A stretch of DNA of 64,000 nucleotides, taken from positions 186,001 through 250,000 of the forward strand of contig CYUH01000013.1 of assembly GCA_001403755.1 (NCBI GenBank), written 5' to 3'. Made by a program: the position numbers and the translations under genes. This document shows, piece after piece, positions 8,995 to 17,787 of the stretch (the stretch's first letter is position 1; every line of letters starts with the position of its first letter). The notes under the pieces were generated by a model. It ran no database searches, was not told where the DNA came from, and worked only from the letters and a program-made list of their open reading frames with translations. Source of the stretch: Chryseobacterium senegalense. Its GTDB lineage: Bacteria > Bacteroidota > Bacteroidia > Flavobacteriales > Weeksellaceae.

Positions 8995-9861
8995 TTAGTA
9001 TCCAAAAACTTCGTTCATCGAAAATGTTTCATCCAAGCGAACTCCTTTTTCGGTCATTTTCAAACTTGCCAATTCGTTGTGGGCATCGTGCTCGAAAAAC
9101 AAAAGATATTCGTTGTCCACACACTGCTTCAGGAACTTAGCTTTTTCTTCCATCGTCAGCAGCGGCCGCGTATCGTAACCCATGACATAAACCTGCGGAA
9201 TATGGCCAACCGTAGGAATTAAATCTGCCGCAAAAACAATCGTTTTCTCCTGATACTGAATCACGGGAAGCATCTGTTTTTCGGTGTGTCCATCTACAAA
9301 AATCACATCCATTTTGAGATCGGGTGCGAAGCCGTAATTTCCACGGGTCGGAGTTGGCAAAAAGTTAAGTTGTCCGCTTTCCTGCATCGGGAGGATATTT
9401 TCTTTTAAAAAACTTGCTTTTTCACGCGGATTGGGTTCTGTGGCCCATTTCCAGTGTTCCTCGTTGGTCCAGAAATGTGCATTTTTAAAGGCCGGTCTGT
9501 AACCGGTTTTTTCATCATTCCACTCTATCGCGCCCCCGCAGTGGTCAAAATGAAGATGCGTAAAGAAAACATCGGTAATATCCTCGCGCACGAAACCGTA
9601 TTTTTTAAGGTTTTTGTCTAAAGAATCATCGCCCCAAAGTGAGTAATGACCAAAGAATTTCTCATCTTGTTTGTTGCCGAGACCGCAATCGATTAAGATT
9701 AATTTTTTGCCATCCTCCACCAAAAGCGAACGCGTTCCAAGCTCGATAAGGTTTCTTTCGTCGGCCGGATTGGTCTTTTCCCACAGGGTTTTCGGAACGA
9801 CTCCAAACATAGCGCCACCGTCTAATTTAAATTTCCCACATTGTATTGGATATAGCTTCAT
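8995..9861 (-). CDS. Metallo-beta-lactamase-fold hydrolase
   Basis: Soluble protein of 288 residues without a signal peptide. The zinc signature FFTHLHFDHCGGAIEW (about residues 98-113) gives the HxHxDH set. Further ligands are in IFVDGHTEKQ and LFFEHDAHNELASL. The architecture resembles AiiA-type lactonases and related esterases, but this superfamily covers many reactions and I would not assign lactonase activity. Placement before coaE suggests co-transcription rather than a shared pathway. Confidence 0.85.
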   Translation of the reverse strand: MKLYPIQCGKFKLDGGAMFGVVPKTLWEKTNPADERNLIELGTRSLLVEDGKKLILIDCGLGNKQDEKFFGHYSLWGDDSLDKNLKKYGFVREDITDVFFTHLHFDHCGGAIEWNDEKTGYRPAFKNAHFWTNEEHWKWATEPNPREKASFLKENILPMQESGQLNFLPTPTRGNYGFAPDLKMDVIFVDGHTEKQMLPVIQYQEKTIVFAADLIPTVGHIPQVYVMGYDTRPLLTMEEKAKFLKQCVDNEYLLFFEHDAHNELASLKMTEKGVRLDETFSMNEVFGY

Positions 9862-9962
9862 ATATTTTGTTTTTTGATTTTCCGTTTCTAATTTAGCAAT
9901 TTATTTTATTTCAACGGACTTGGCGGCTCTCCTTTCGCTTATTTTTAACACAAAGAACTTCG

Positions 9963-10568
9963 TTACAGGTTTCTCATTTTCTCAGCAATACGGTGCGAAT
10001 TTTTGTCCGAAGTTTCCTCTAATTCTTTAATGATATTCCTGAAATCACTTTCATTTCTGTTCTGACTTAATTTATTGACAATGAATATTTCCGTAGGAAA
10101 AATATGGATTCCAAAAGCGCCTTTCATTTCATTTTTCACATATTCATCTCCCATATTTTCGACCAGCATCGGGCATTTCTGGTTTTTTTCATATTTAAAA
10201 GTCAGCTTTCGGAGATGTTCATAAAGTTCATCACTATTCATCAGTTTCACCTTACCACGGATTTGAACCGCCTCGTAATTCCAGGTTGAAACATTTTTGT
10301 GACCATACCACGAAGACGAAATATAGGAATGCGCGCCAAGAAAATCACACAAAACTTCGTCGCCATCATTCAGAACTTTTGCCTGAAAATTTGCTTTGGA
10401 AATATGAGTTTCGAGATAAAAACTCTCTTCATTTTCATTCAGCAAAAACATGGAATGTGTCGCGGATAATTTTTCTTTATCTGATATTAAAAGTGCAAAA
10501 CCGTTCTCGCTGATGATTTTTTTCATCAGTTCCTCGTCTTCGCTTCTGTAGATTTTTGGAACGTACAT
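9963..10568 (-). CDS. PaiB-like FMN-binding regulator family protein
   Basis: Protein of 201 residues. The opening MYVPKIYRSEDEELMKKII, the later HISKANFQAK and the HSYISSSWYGHKNVSTWNYEAV block are typical of the PaiB family (FMN-binding split barrel, described in Bacillus as a negative regulator of sporulation and protease genes). There is no sporulation here, and related proteins may be flavin-linked or haem-linked enzymes. Its ATG directly follows the stop of the WG-repeat gene with no intervening base, so it is the last gene of a ruvB / WG-repeat / paiB-like transcript. Confidence 0.85.
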   Translation of the reverse strand: MYVPKIYRSEDEELMKKIISENGFALLISDKEKLSATHSMFLLNENEESFYLETHISKANFQAKVLNDGDEVLCDFLGAHSYISSSWYGHKNVSTWNYEAVQIRGKVKLMNSDELYEHLRKLTFKYEKNQKCPMLVENMGDEYVKNEMKGAFGIHIFPTEIFIVNKLSQNRNESDFRNIIKELEETSDKNSHRIAEKMRNL

Positions 10569-11660
10569 TTATGGTGCAGATGTAATATAAAACTGATTTC
10601 CAATCTTTGTGAACTGAAAACTATTGATTGTTGAAAAGTCATTTGCCTTTCTTGGGAGAAAAGAAATAATTGTATTATTTCTCAAATCTTCTTTTGGAAG
10701 TTCATTTTCCGGAAAATAAGAATGATTGATTGAGTTTTCCCAACTTATATTCTTCTCGTATTCTCCTGAAAGTAATTTTCTAAAAATCTCATCGATTTTT
10801 TGTTGTTTATTCTTCAAGTATTCTTCTTTTTTATGATTTTTCCATCTTGTATTTTGCTGATTATCATTATCTGCAGATGAAATTAAATCATAAAAATACT
10901 CAGGTAATACGGTATTGTTCTTCTTGAAATCTGGCAAAAATTTAATATTAAACCATTTTTCAAAATCTTTTTCTGGACTGTAAAAAGAATAGATGTTTCC
11001 ATCACTTCCTTTGTATGAAGTATAAACATCTTTGTCAACTTTCTCATTGATCTTGAAATTTGTATAATCGATCGAATAAGAAAAATCAGTTCTATCTGCA
11101 ATTTGAAACAATTCGCGATTTTGGGAGTTTATGACAAAACTTTTTCCTCCTTTCCAGCCATAATGTTCACAGTTTTTAGAAGTTGTCGTTTCATTATCGT
11201 AGCACCATCTTTTTCCATTTTTATAAATGACAGCGATTCCATTGTGAAAGTCACCAGCATCATCGTAAATAGCTGGAATGACCACTTTTCCATCAACATT
11301 AAAAAATCCAACTCGATCATAATTATAATCTTTGAATTTTATTTTACCATCACTTTCTGATGCATATTCAAAATCAAAAATGTAAACACTATCCTTACCA
11401 AAGATTTTCCCATCCTTATTCAGATAGTATGTTTGTCTCATTCCTGAGGATAAATCCTCACTCACGGCAATCACCTTTTTAAAAATCTGTTCCGTCATAA
11501 AAGGCTCAAACTTGGCTGGCTGCTTAATATTTCCGTCTACATCTTTAAAACCAATTTTAGTAGAGTCCTGATTGTAGAAAGCATACCAATTGGTATCTTT
11601 TTTCTGCGAAAAGAAAAATATCGGAACGAGAATCCATATCAATTTAAAAATGTTCTTCAT
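10569..11660 (-). CDS. Exported WG-repeat protein
   Basis: Protein of 363 residues with an N-terminal signal peptide (hydrophobic IFKLIWILVPIFFFSQ). Residues about 25-200 contain degenerate WG-type repeats, each with the pattern of a short beta pair such as KIGFKDVDGNIKQPAKF and RVGFFNVDGKVVIPAIYDDAG. The C-terminal part, rich in Lys/Asn, has no recognised domain. WG repeats are thought to form beta-structured scaffolds; the function here is unknown. It lies 11 bases after ruvB and abuts the PaiB-like gene. Confidence 0.8.
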   Translation of the reverse strand: MKNIFKLIWILVPIFFFSQKKDTNWYAFYNQDSTKIGFKDVDGNIKQPAKFEPFMTEQIFKKVIAVSEDLSSGMRQTYYLNKDGKIFGKDSVYIFDFEYASESDGKIKFKDYNYDRVGFFNVDGKVVIPAIYDDAGDFHNGIAVIYKNGKRWCYDNETTTSKNCEHYGWKGGKSFVINSQNRELFQIADRTDFSYSIDYTNFKINEKVDKDVYTSYKGSDGNIYSFYSPEKDFEKWFNIKFLPDFKKNNTVLPEYFYDLISSADNDNQQNTRWKNHKKEEYLKNKQQKIDEIFRKLLSGEYEKNISWENSINHSYFPENELPKEDLRNNTIISFLPRKANDFSTINSFQFTKIGNQFYITSAP

Positions 11661-11671
11661 AAAAACAAAGA

Positions 11672-12694
11672 TTAAAAAAGTTCATCCCGCCTTTTCGGTA
11701 TGGAAATATTCAAATGTTTATAAGCTTTTTCCGTTACTTCCCGTCCTCTCGGTGTTCTGATAATGAAACCTTCCTGAATGAGAAATGGTTCATAAACCTC
11801 CTCCAAAGTTTCAGGATTTTCACCAATCGAAGTTGCCAAAGCGGAGATTCCCACTGGTTTTCCACGGAAATTTTCGATCATCACGCGCATAATTTTATTG
11901 TCCATATCGTCCAATCCGAATTCATCAACATTTAAGGAATTTAATGCGAATTTGGTAATTTCAATTTCGATTTCGCCGTTGCCTTTTATTTCCGCAAAAT
12001 CCCGAACTCTTCTTAAAAGAGCGTTTGCAATTCTGGGCGTTCCACGGCTTCTTCGGGCGATTTCCAACGCAGCATCTTCATAAATCGGAACCCCGAGAAC
12101 TCGCGCACTTCTTTCGATGATCATTCCTAAAAGTTCAACGGTGTAGTATTCCAACCGCGATTGGATTCCGAATCTTGCCAACATGGGTTTCGTCAGCATT
12201 CCGGAACGAGTGGTTGCGCCAACCAAGGTAAAGGGATTTAAGCCAATTTGAACGGAACGCGCATTGGGACCGCTTTCCAGCATGATATCGATTTTATAAT
12301 CTTCCATCGCGGAATAGAGATATTCTTCCACAATCGGCGACAATCGGTGGATTTCATCAATGAAAAGGACATCGTTTTCTTCAAGATTGGTTAAAAGTCC
12401 GGCCAAACTTCCGGGTTTATCCAAAACCGGTCCCGAAGTAATTTTACATCCTACACCCAATTCATTCGCGATGATGTGGGCTAAAGTAGTTTTTCCCAAT
12501 CCCGGCGGACCATGCAAAAGCACATGATCCAGCGAGCCGCCTCGATTTTTGGCAGCCGCCACGAAAACTTCTAGATTGTCCAATGTTTTTCGTTGTCCGG
12601 CAAAATCCTGAAAACTCTGAGGACGGATTTTTTCTTCTTGTAACAATTCCTCGTCGGAAAAATTTTCTTGATCAGGGTGAAGAAAATCTGGCAT
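11672..12694 (-). CDS. ruvB: Holliday junction branch-migration ATPase RuvB
   Basis: Motor subunit of the RuvAB complex, 340 residues, which moves Holliday junctions during recombination repair. Walker A is [20 protein letters not shown] (about residues 61-80) and Walker B is [11 protein letters not shown] (about 109-119). A sensor-type [19 protein letters not shown] follows, and the winged-helix end holds [19 protein letters not shown]. The ruvA partner is not in the window and ruvC lies about 13 kb away. A TATCTTTG element is at 12726-12719. Confidence 0.97.
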   Translation of the reverse strand: MPDFLHPDQENFSDEELLQEEKIRPQSFQDFAGQRKTLDNLEVFVAAAKNRGGSLDHVLLHGPPGLGKTTLAHIIANELGVGCKITSGPVLDKPGSLAGLLTNLEENDVLFIDEIHRLSPIVEEYLYSAMEDYKIDIMLESGPNARSVQIGLNPFTLVGATTRSGMLTKPMLARFGIQSRLEYYTVELLGMIIERSARVLGVPIYEDAALEIARRSRGTPRIANALLRRVRDFAEIKGNGEIEIEITKFALNSLNVDEFGLDDMDNKIMRVMIENFRGKPVGISALATSIGENPETLEEVYEPFLIQEGFIIRTPRGREVTEKAYKHLNISIPKRRDELF

Positions 12695-12718
12695 TTTTTT
12701 GTTTTAATTTTAATGAAT

Positions 12719-12726
12719 CAAAGATA
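12719..12726 (-). promoter_or_regulatory. -7 promoter element of the ruvB transcript
   Basis: Minus-strand TATCTTTG, a full TAnnTTTG match, about 25 bases before the ruvB ATG. Confidence 0.55.
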
Positions 12727-12806
12727 ATTCATTTTAATTATCTAAACACAAGACCATCAATAAATCCACCATATATAAGGCTTAGTTTATCCATTGATAA
12801 AAAAAC

Positions 12807-12838
12807 TTTGCTGGCATAATGTTTAAATATTAAATTTA
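12807..12838 (+). promoter_or_regulatory. Candidate promoter of hutI
   Basis: TTTG at 12807-12810, a 20-base spacer, then TAAATTTA at 12831-12838. This is near the Bacteroidota consensus, with A in place of the final G. The ATG follows at 12844, so the leader would be very short. Confidence 0.45.
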
Positions 12839-12843
12839 CCAAT

Positions 12844-14067
12844 ATGAAAATAACTGGACCTTTCAAACAAATCGTGACGCTTGCCAATCTGCCTTTGCGG
12901 GGGAAATTGGCAGATGAACAACTCGAAATCATCGAAAATGGAGGAATTCTCTCCGAAAACGGAAAGATTGTTGATGTTGGAAACTTTAATGGTTTAAAAA
13001 TAGCATATCCAACCGCTGAAATTGAAAATATTGAAGAAACTCAAGTTGCACTACCCGCTTTCACCGATGCGCACACGCATATTTGTTTTGGCGGAAATCG
13101 AGCCAACGATTTTGCGATGAGAAACGCAGGAAAAACCTATTTGGAAATTGCCGAAAGTGGCGGCGGAATCTGGAGTTCCGTGCAACACACGAGAGCAGCT
13201 TCGGAGGAAGAATTGCTGAAAACCACTTTAGAAAGAATTAATTTTTTAATTTCTTTAGGAATTACCACGATCGAGATAAAATCCGGTTACGGTTTGGATG
13301 TGGAAAACGAGCTAAAAATGCTCCGCGTGATCAAGAAAGCACAAAATTTCACCAAAGCAACTTTAGTTCCGACTTGCCTTTCCGCCCACTTGAAACCACG
13401 AGATTTCGAAGGTGACAATGTGCAATATCTTCAATATATTTTAAATGAAATTTTACCTAAAGTAAAGGAAGAAAAACTTGCGAAGCGTGTAGATATTTTC
13501 ATTGAAAAATCTGCATTTCAGCCGGAAGAAAGCCGAAATTTCCTACTGAAAGCGAAAGAAATGGACTTTGACATTACGGTTCATGCTGATCAGTTTACAC
13601 CCGGAAGTTCAAGAATTGCTGTGGAAGTTGGCGCAAAATCAGCCGATCATTTGGAAGCCACTATTGATGAAGATATTGCGTTTCTCTCATCATCGGAAAC
13701 CGTGGCAATTGCACTTCCCGGCGCAAGTTTAGGTTTGGGAGAAAAATTTTCCCCGGCAAGAAAAATTTTAGACAAAAACGGTATTTTAGCCATCGCCTCC
13801 GACTGGAATCCCGGTTCGGCACCAATGGGAAATCTGATTACCCAAGCTTCTATTTTAGCCACTTTCGAGAAACTTTCCACGGCAGAAGTTTTGGCGGGAA
13901 TTACTTTCCGTTCGGCTTTTGCACTCGGTTTGGAAGATCGCGGGAAATTGGAAAAAGGCAAAAAAGCTGATTTTGTCACCTTTAAAACCGATAATTTTCA
14001 GAATATTCTTTACCAACAAGGAAGTTTGAAAGCGGAAAGCGTTTTTATTGACGGAGAAAAAATTTAA
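12844..14067 (+). CDS. hutI: Imidazolonepropionase
   Basis: Third enzyme of histidine breakdown, opening 4-imidazolone-5-propionate to N-formimino-glutamate. It has 407 residues, the usual length, and is an amidohydrolase-fold metal enzyme. Metal-binding FTDAHTHICFGGNRANDF is near residue 75. The specific ESGGGIWSSVQHTRAAS block, ITVHADQF and the late IASDWNPGSAPM are all characteristic. hutH, hutU and hutG are not in the window, so the pathway is split. It is followed after 36 bases by paaB, and read-through into the paa run is possible. Confidence 0.95.
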   Translation: MKITGPFKQIVTLANLPLRGKLADEQLEIIENGGILSENGKIVDVGNFNGLKIAYPTAEIENIEETQVALPAFTDAHTHICFGGNRANDFAMRNAGKTYLEIAESGGGIWSSVQHTRAASEEELLKTTLERINFLISLGITTIEIKSGYGLDVENELKMLRVIKKAQNFTKATLVPTCLSAHLKPRDFEGDNVQYLQYILNEILPKVKEEKLAKRVDIFIEKSAFQPEESRNFLLKAKEMDFDITVHADQFTPGSSRIAVEVGAKSADHLEATIDEDIAFLSSSETVAIALPGASLGLGEKFSPARKILDKNGILAIASDWNPGSAPMGNLITQASILATFEKLSTAEVLAGITFRSAFALGLEDRGKLEKGKKADFVTFKTDNFQNILYQQGSLKAESVFIDGEKI

Positions 14068-14103
14068 TAAAAATAATTATCTTAACGCCTCAAAAATAAT
14101 ACA

Positions 14104-14385
14104 ATGAGCAACTTAGAAATGTGGGAAGTTTTCATCCAAACAAAACCCGGACTTTCCCACAAACACGCAGGTACAGTACAGGCGGCTACTTCCGAAATGG
14201 CTTTGCAGAACGCACGCGACGTATATACCAGAAGAATGGAAGGAACCTCGATTTGGGTAGTTCCAAGCAAATATATGGTAACATCCGAGGGCGTAGACAA
14301 GGAAGCATTTTTCAATCCGGCCGATGATAAATTGTATCGCCACCCAACTTTCTACGAAATCCCGAACGACGTGAAAAATATGTAA
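14104..14385 (+). CDS. paaB: Phenylacetyl-CoA epoxidase subunit PaaB
   Basis: Small subunit of 93 residues of the multicomponent ring-1,2-epoxidase acting on phenylacetyl-CoA. The sequence MWEVFIQTKPGLSHKHAG, the ALQNARDVYTRR block and the Trp-Val-Val-Pro segment are typical. In known systems PaaB bridges PaaAC dimers. The normal preceding gene, paaA (catalytic di-iron subunit), is missing and hutI occupies that position. A 7-base-period element lies between this gene and paaC. Confidence 0.95.
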   Translation: MSNLEMWEVFIQTKPGLSHKHAGTVQAATSEMALQNARDVYTRRMEGTSIWVVPSKYMVTSEGVDKEAFFNPADDKLYRHPTFYEIPNDVKNM

Positions 14386-14389
14386 ATTC

Positions 14390-14466
14390 TTAGAAACAAG
14401 ATTCAAGAAGTAAGAATCAGAACTAACAATCTCGACTCTTAAACCTTGGCTCTTAAATCTCAAATA
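14390..14466 (+). repeat. 7-base-period foldback element A (paaB-paaC spacer)
   Basis: From 14397 to 14466 the spacer divides exactly into ten 7-base units. The left half is purine-rich (CAAGATT, CAAGAAG, TAAGAAT) and the right half carries roughly complementary units (TTAAACC, TTGGCTC, TTAAATC), so the RNA could fold back imperfectly. The right half stays open into paaC and creates a spurious TTG start at 14446. Confidence 0.7.
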
Positions 14467-14469
14467 AAA

Positions 14470-15219
14470 ATGAATCCACTTTTTAATTATCTTTTAAAAC
14501 TTGCCGATGACACGCTGATTTTCGGGCAACGATTGGGCGAACTCTGCGGACAAGGACCTTATTTGGAAGAAGATATCGCACTGACGAATATCGCGCTGGA
14601 CTATCTTGGCCAATCGAGCAATTTTTATAAATATGCCGCTCAAATTCAAAATGAAGGTAAAACCGAGGACGATTTGGCATTTCTTCGCTTGGAAAAAGAA
14701 TACTTGAACTGCCAACTTTCGGAGCTTCCGAACGGCGATTATGCGAATATGATTTTGAAAGTTTATTTCTTTTCGGTTTATCAAAAAATTCTTTATCAGG
14801 AATTAATGAAAAGCAGCGACGAACAAATTGCTGCGATCGCCGAAAAATCTTTAAAAGAGGTAAAATACCATTACACGCACACTTCAACATGGATTAAAAT
14901 GTTTGCCGGCGGGACAGAAGAAAGCAAGACACGGCTGAAAAATGCAGTAGAAAACCTTTGGGAATATACCGCCGGAATGTTTGCAGAAACCGAAGGCGAA
15001 AAGAATCTTAGCCAACTCCGAATCGCGCCAAATGCACAGGATCTCTATGAAAACTGGAAATTTTTGGTTGCAGAGGATTTCAGAAATTTCGGTATTGAAA
15101 TTCCGGAAAACGAATTCATGCAGAAAGGTTCCAGAACCGGCTATCACACAGAATATTTTGGTTACATCCTTTGCGAATTGCAATATATGCAGCGAACGTA
15201 TCCGAATTGTGTTTGGTAA
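14470..15219 (+). CDS. paaC: Phenylacetyl-CoA epoxidase subunit PaaC
   Basis: Ferritin-fold structural partner of PaaA in the phenylacetyl-CoA epoxidase, 249 residues from ATG 14470. I chose this ATG because the upstream TTG at 14446 lies inside the repeat element and would add only repeat-encoded residues. Recognisable parts are LADDTLIFGQRLGELCGQGP, EEDIALTNIALDYLGQ and KYHYTHTSTWIKMFAGGTEE. PaaC proteins keep the fold but have lost most iron ligands, so this subunit cannot replace the missing PaaA. The next gene paaD starts 20 bases downstream. Confidence 0.94.
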   Translation: MNPLFNYLLKLADDTLIFGQRLGELCGQGPYLEEDIALTNIALDYLGQSSNFYKYAAQIQNEGKTEDDLAFLRLEKEYLNCQLSELPNGDYANMILKVYFFSVYQKILYQELMKSSDEQIAAIAEKSLKEVKYHYTHTSTWIKMFAGGTEESKTRLKNAVENLWEYTAGMFAETEGEKNLSQLRIAPNAQDLYENWKFLVAEDFRNFGIEIPENEFMQKGSRTGYHTEYFGYILCELQYMQRTYPNCVW

Positions 15220-15239
15220 TCTTTCATCAAAAGTAAATA

Positions 15240-15704
15240 ATGTACAACCTTCTCGACATACTGGCTGAAATCCCCGATCCTGAAATCCCCGTGATCAACA
15301 TCGTGGAGCTCGGAATTGTGCGCGAGGCAAAAATGATTTCCGAAAATGAAGCTGAAATCGTGATTACACCGACTTATTCTGCTTGTCCGGCGATGTTTAA
15401 TATTGAAGAAGACATCATTAAACTTTTCAAAGAAAAAAGAATTAAGGCAAAAGTCATCACCAAAATTTCCCCAATATGGACGACCGACTGGATCACCGAT
15501 GAAGCACGGGAAAAACTCCGCATTTACGGGATTACACCTCCGGAAAAGGGCGCCCACGAAGATCACCTCAACATTCCGAAAAAATGCCCGAGATGCGGTT
15601 CAGAAAACACCAGACAGATCAGCCGCTTCGGCTCTACCCTCTGCAAAGCCAGCTATCAGTGCAACGACTGCCTGGAACCTTTCGACTATTTTAAATGCCA
15701 CTGA
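15240..15704 (+). CDS. paaD: Phenylacetate epoxidase maturation factor PaaD
   Basis: Protein of 154 residues with two parts. An N-terminal MIP18/DUF59 domain (ILAEIPDPEIPVINIVELGIV, then TPTYSACPAMFNIEEDI) is followed by a C-terminal zinc-ribbon-like module with cysteine pairs in CPRCGSEN and YQCNDC, ending FKCH. PaaD proteins are believed to help assemble the metal or iron-sulfur centres of the PaaABCE complex. The order B-C-D is standard. The next gene starts about 76 bases downstream. Confidence 0.94.
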   Translation: MYNLLDILAEIPDPEIPVINIVELGIVREAKMISENEAEIVITPTYSACPAMFNIEEDIIKLFKEKRIKAKVITKISPIWTTDWITDEAREKLRIYGITPPEKGAHEDHLNIPKKCPRCGSENTRQISRFGSTLCKASYQCNDCLEPFDYFKCH

Positions 15705-15780
15705 TTTAATTTACTGCATAGTTTTAATTCTTCCGGACTTAAAAAATATTGGTAAATTGGAGCCATATAAACTCAAAAAT

Positions 15781-16578
15781 ATGTACACTCATCTCGAAAT
15801 AGAAACCCATCTTGAAGGCAAACTTCAGATCGCTTACCTCAACCAGCCTGAAACGTATAACAGTTTAAACAAAACTTTACTGAAAGAGCTCCGGACATTT
15901 GTTCATGACTCCTCGAAAAACCCAGAAGTGCGCTGTATCGCAATCTCAGGCCGCGGGAAAGCGTTCTGTTCCGGACAGAACCTCAAAGATGCGCTTTCTT
16001 ACGGTGATGAAGGTGAAGAAAGAGTGATTCAGAGAATTGTGATCGATTATTACAACCCTTTGGTAAAGGAAATTTCCAAATGCAGAAAACCTGTTGTTTC
16101 GCTCGTGAATGGTCCTGCAGTAGGCGCCGGCGCGATGTTGGCTTTGATTTGTGATATTACTTTGGCAACAGAATCCGCCTATTTTTCTCAGGCTTTCGTG
16201 AACATCGGTTTAATTCCGGATACCGGCGGAACGTATTGGTTACCGAAACTTTTAGGCCGTCAGCAGGCAAATTATCTGGCCTTCACCGGAAAGAAAATTG
16301 CCGCTCCGGAAGCAAAAAATATGGGTTTGATTGCGGATGTTTTTGAAGACGCCAATTTCACCGACCAGTCACTGGAAGTTCTTACAACGCTTTCTTATTT
16401 ACCTACAAAAGCCATTTCGCTTACGAAAAAAGCATTTAATGAATCTTACGACAACAACCTGAGTCAACAGCTCGATCTGGAAGGAATCCTTCAGCAAGAA
16501 GCTGCGGAAACGGAAGATTTCCGCGAAGGTGTTGCAGCGTTCCTGCAAAAAAGAAAACCAAATTATCAAGGGAAATAG
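15781..16578 (+). CDS. paaG: Crotonase-family isomerase, PaaG-like
   Basis: Likely 1,2-epoxyphenylacetyl-CoA isomerase forming oxepin-CoA. ATG 15781 gives 265 residues; the frame is open much further upstream over paaD, but that part is not crotonase-like. The oxyanion-hole segments are GKAFCSGQNLKD and NGPAVGAGAMLALICD. The catalytic segment AFVNIGLIPDTGGTYWLPKLLG lacks the two hydratase glutamates but has an Asp after IP, which fits isomerase-type members such as PaaG. A 7-base gap separates it from the paaH-like gene. Confidence 0.88.
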   Translation: MYTHLEIETHLEGKLQIAYLNQPETYNSLNKTLLKELRTFVHDSSKNPEVRCIAISGRGKAFCSGQNLKDALSYGDEGEERVIQRIVIDYYNPLVKEISKCRKPVVSLVNGPAVGAGAMLALICDITLATESAYFSQAFVNIGLIPDTGGTYWLPKLLGRQQANYLAFTGKKIAAPEAKNMGLIADVFEDANFTDQSLEVLTTLSYLPTKAISLTKKAFNESYDNNLSQQLDLEGILQQEAAETEDFREGVAAFLQKRKPNYQGK

Positions 16579-16585
16579 ATAAAAA

Positions 16586-17779
16586 ATGCAAGAACCAAGA
16601 AACGAAAACCAGAATCCTCAAATCTCGAATCTCAAACCTCAGATCTCAAAAGTAGGAATCATCGGTTCCGGAACCATGGGAATCGGCATTGCGCAGGTTG
16701 CGGCAACTTCCGGATGCGACGTGTTTTTGTACGATACCAATTCTGCACAAACCGAAAGATCTTTGCTAAGTTTAAAAAAAACTTTAAATAAACTGGTCGA
16801 AAAACAGAAGATTTCTGCCGAAAAAAGCGAAGAAATTTTCAGTAAAATAAGACCCTGCAACGAACTTCAGGATTTTGCAACATGTGATTTGGTTATCGAA
16901 GCCATTATTGAAAACAAAGAAATTAAAAGCAAAGTTTTTCAAAATGTAGAAGAAACTGTTTCCGAAAACTGCGTGATTGCGAGCAATACCTCGTCGATTT
17001 CTATCACTTCCCTATCTTCGGAACTTAAAAAACCTGAACGTTTTATCGGAATTCATTTTTTCAATCCGGCACCGCTAATGCCTTTGGTGGAAATCATTCC
17101 CGGACTTTTAACGGAGAAAACTTTAGCGAGAAAAATGTATTCTTTAATGGAAAATTGGGGCAAAACTCCGGTTATTGCGAAAGATGTTCCCGGATTTATC
17201 GTGAACCGAATTGCGCGACCGTTTTATGGTGAAGCTTTAAGAATTGCCGAAGAAAATATCGCAACTCCAGAACAAATCGATGATGCAATGCGGACTTTGG
17301 GAAATTTCAAAATGGGACCTTTTGAATTGATGGATTTAATTGGAATTGATGTGAATTTTGCGGTAACAAAAACGGTATACCAGGATTATTTTTACGATCC
17401 AAAATACAAACCGAGTTTGCTTCAGCAGAGAATGAGCGAGGCGAAACTTTTGGGCAGAAAAACCGGAAAAGGATTTTATGATTATGCGGAAAACGCGGAA
17501 AAACCTGCTCTAGAAAAAGACGACGAATTGTACCAAACCATTTTCAACAGGATTATTTCCATGCTCATCAACGAAGCTGTAGAAGCAAAAAGACTCGAAA
17601 TTGCCAATGATGAAGATTTGGAATTAGCGATGCAAAAAGGGGTGAATTATCCAAAAGGTTTGCTGGCGTGGGGAAGAGAAATTGGCTATCGAAAAATTTC
17701 TGAGACGCTTCAAAACTTATACGAAGAATATCTGGAAGAAAGGTATCGACAAAGTCCCCTGCTAAAAAATTTAAATTAG
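16586..17779 (+). CDS. paaH: 3-hydroxyacyl-CoA dehydrogenase, PaaH-like
   Basis: NAD-dependent oxidation of 3-hydroxyadipyl-CoA is the likely reaction. The protein has 397 residues. The Rossmann motif VGIIGSGTMGIGIAQVAA starts near residue 24; IEAIIENKEIKSKVF, IASNTSSISITSL and the His of IGIHFFNPAPLMPLVEII follow; the C-terminal dimer domain holds GPFELMDLIGIDVN and GRKTGKGFYDY. The first 22 or so residues are encoded by a 7-base-period repeat element that also supplies the ATG. No other in-frame ATG lies before the Rossmann motif, and a stop precedes the start at 16580. Confidence 0.92.
   Translation: MQEPRNENQNPQISNLKPQISKVGIIGSGTMGIGIAQVAATSGCDVFLYDTNSAQTERSLLSLKKTLNKLVEKQKISAEKSEEIFSKIRPCNELQDFATCDLVIEAIIENKEIKSKVFQNVEETVSENCVIASNTSSISITSLSSELKKPERFIGIHFFNPAPLMPLVEIIPGLLTEKTLARKMYSLMENWGKTPVIAKDVPGFIVNRIARPFYGEALRIAEENIATPEQIDDAMRTLGNFKMGPFELMDLIGIDVNFAVTKTVYQDYFYDPKYKPSLLQQRMSEAKLLGRKTGKGFYDYAENAEKPALEKDDELYQTIFNRIISMLINEAVEAKRLEIANDEDLELAMQKGVNYPKGLLAWGREIGYRKISETLQNLYEEYLEERYRQSPLLKNLN
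16589..16651 (+). repeat. 7-base-period element B, captured as coding N-terminus
   Basis: Nine consecutive 7-base units (CAAGAAC, CAAGAAA, CGAAAAC, CAGAATC, then CTCAAAT, CTCGAAT, CTCAAAC, CTCAGAT, CTCAAAA). It is purine-rich on the left and C-T-C-led on the right, like element A. It encodes the low-complexity leader of the paaH-like protein. Confidence 0.75.
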
Positions 17780-17787
17780 AGAATTTG

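Noticed and set aside
15403..15780. Longer open frame upstream of the paaG-like gene, over paaD
   Set aside because: The added residues do not resemble crotonases and lie in another frame of paaD; ATG 15781 gives a normal-length protein.
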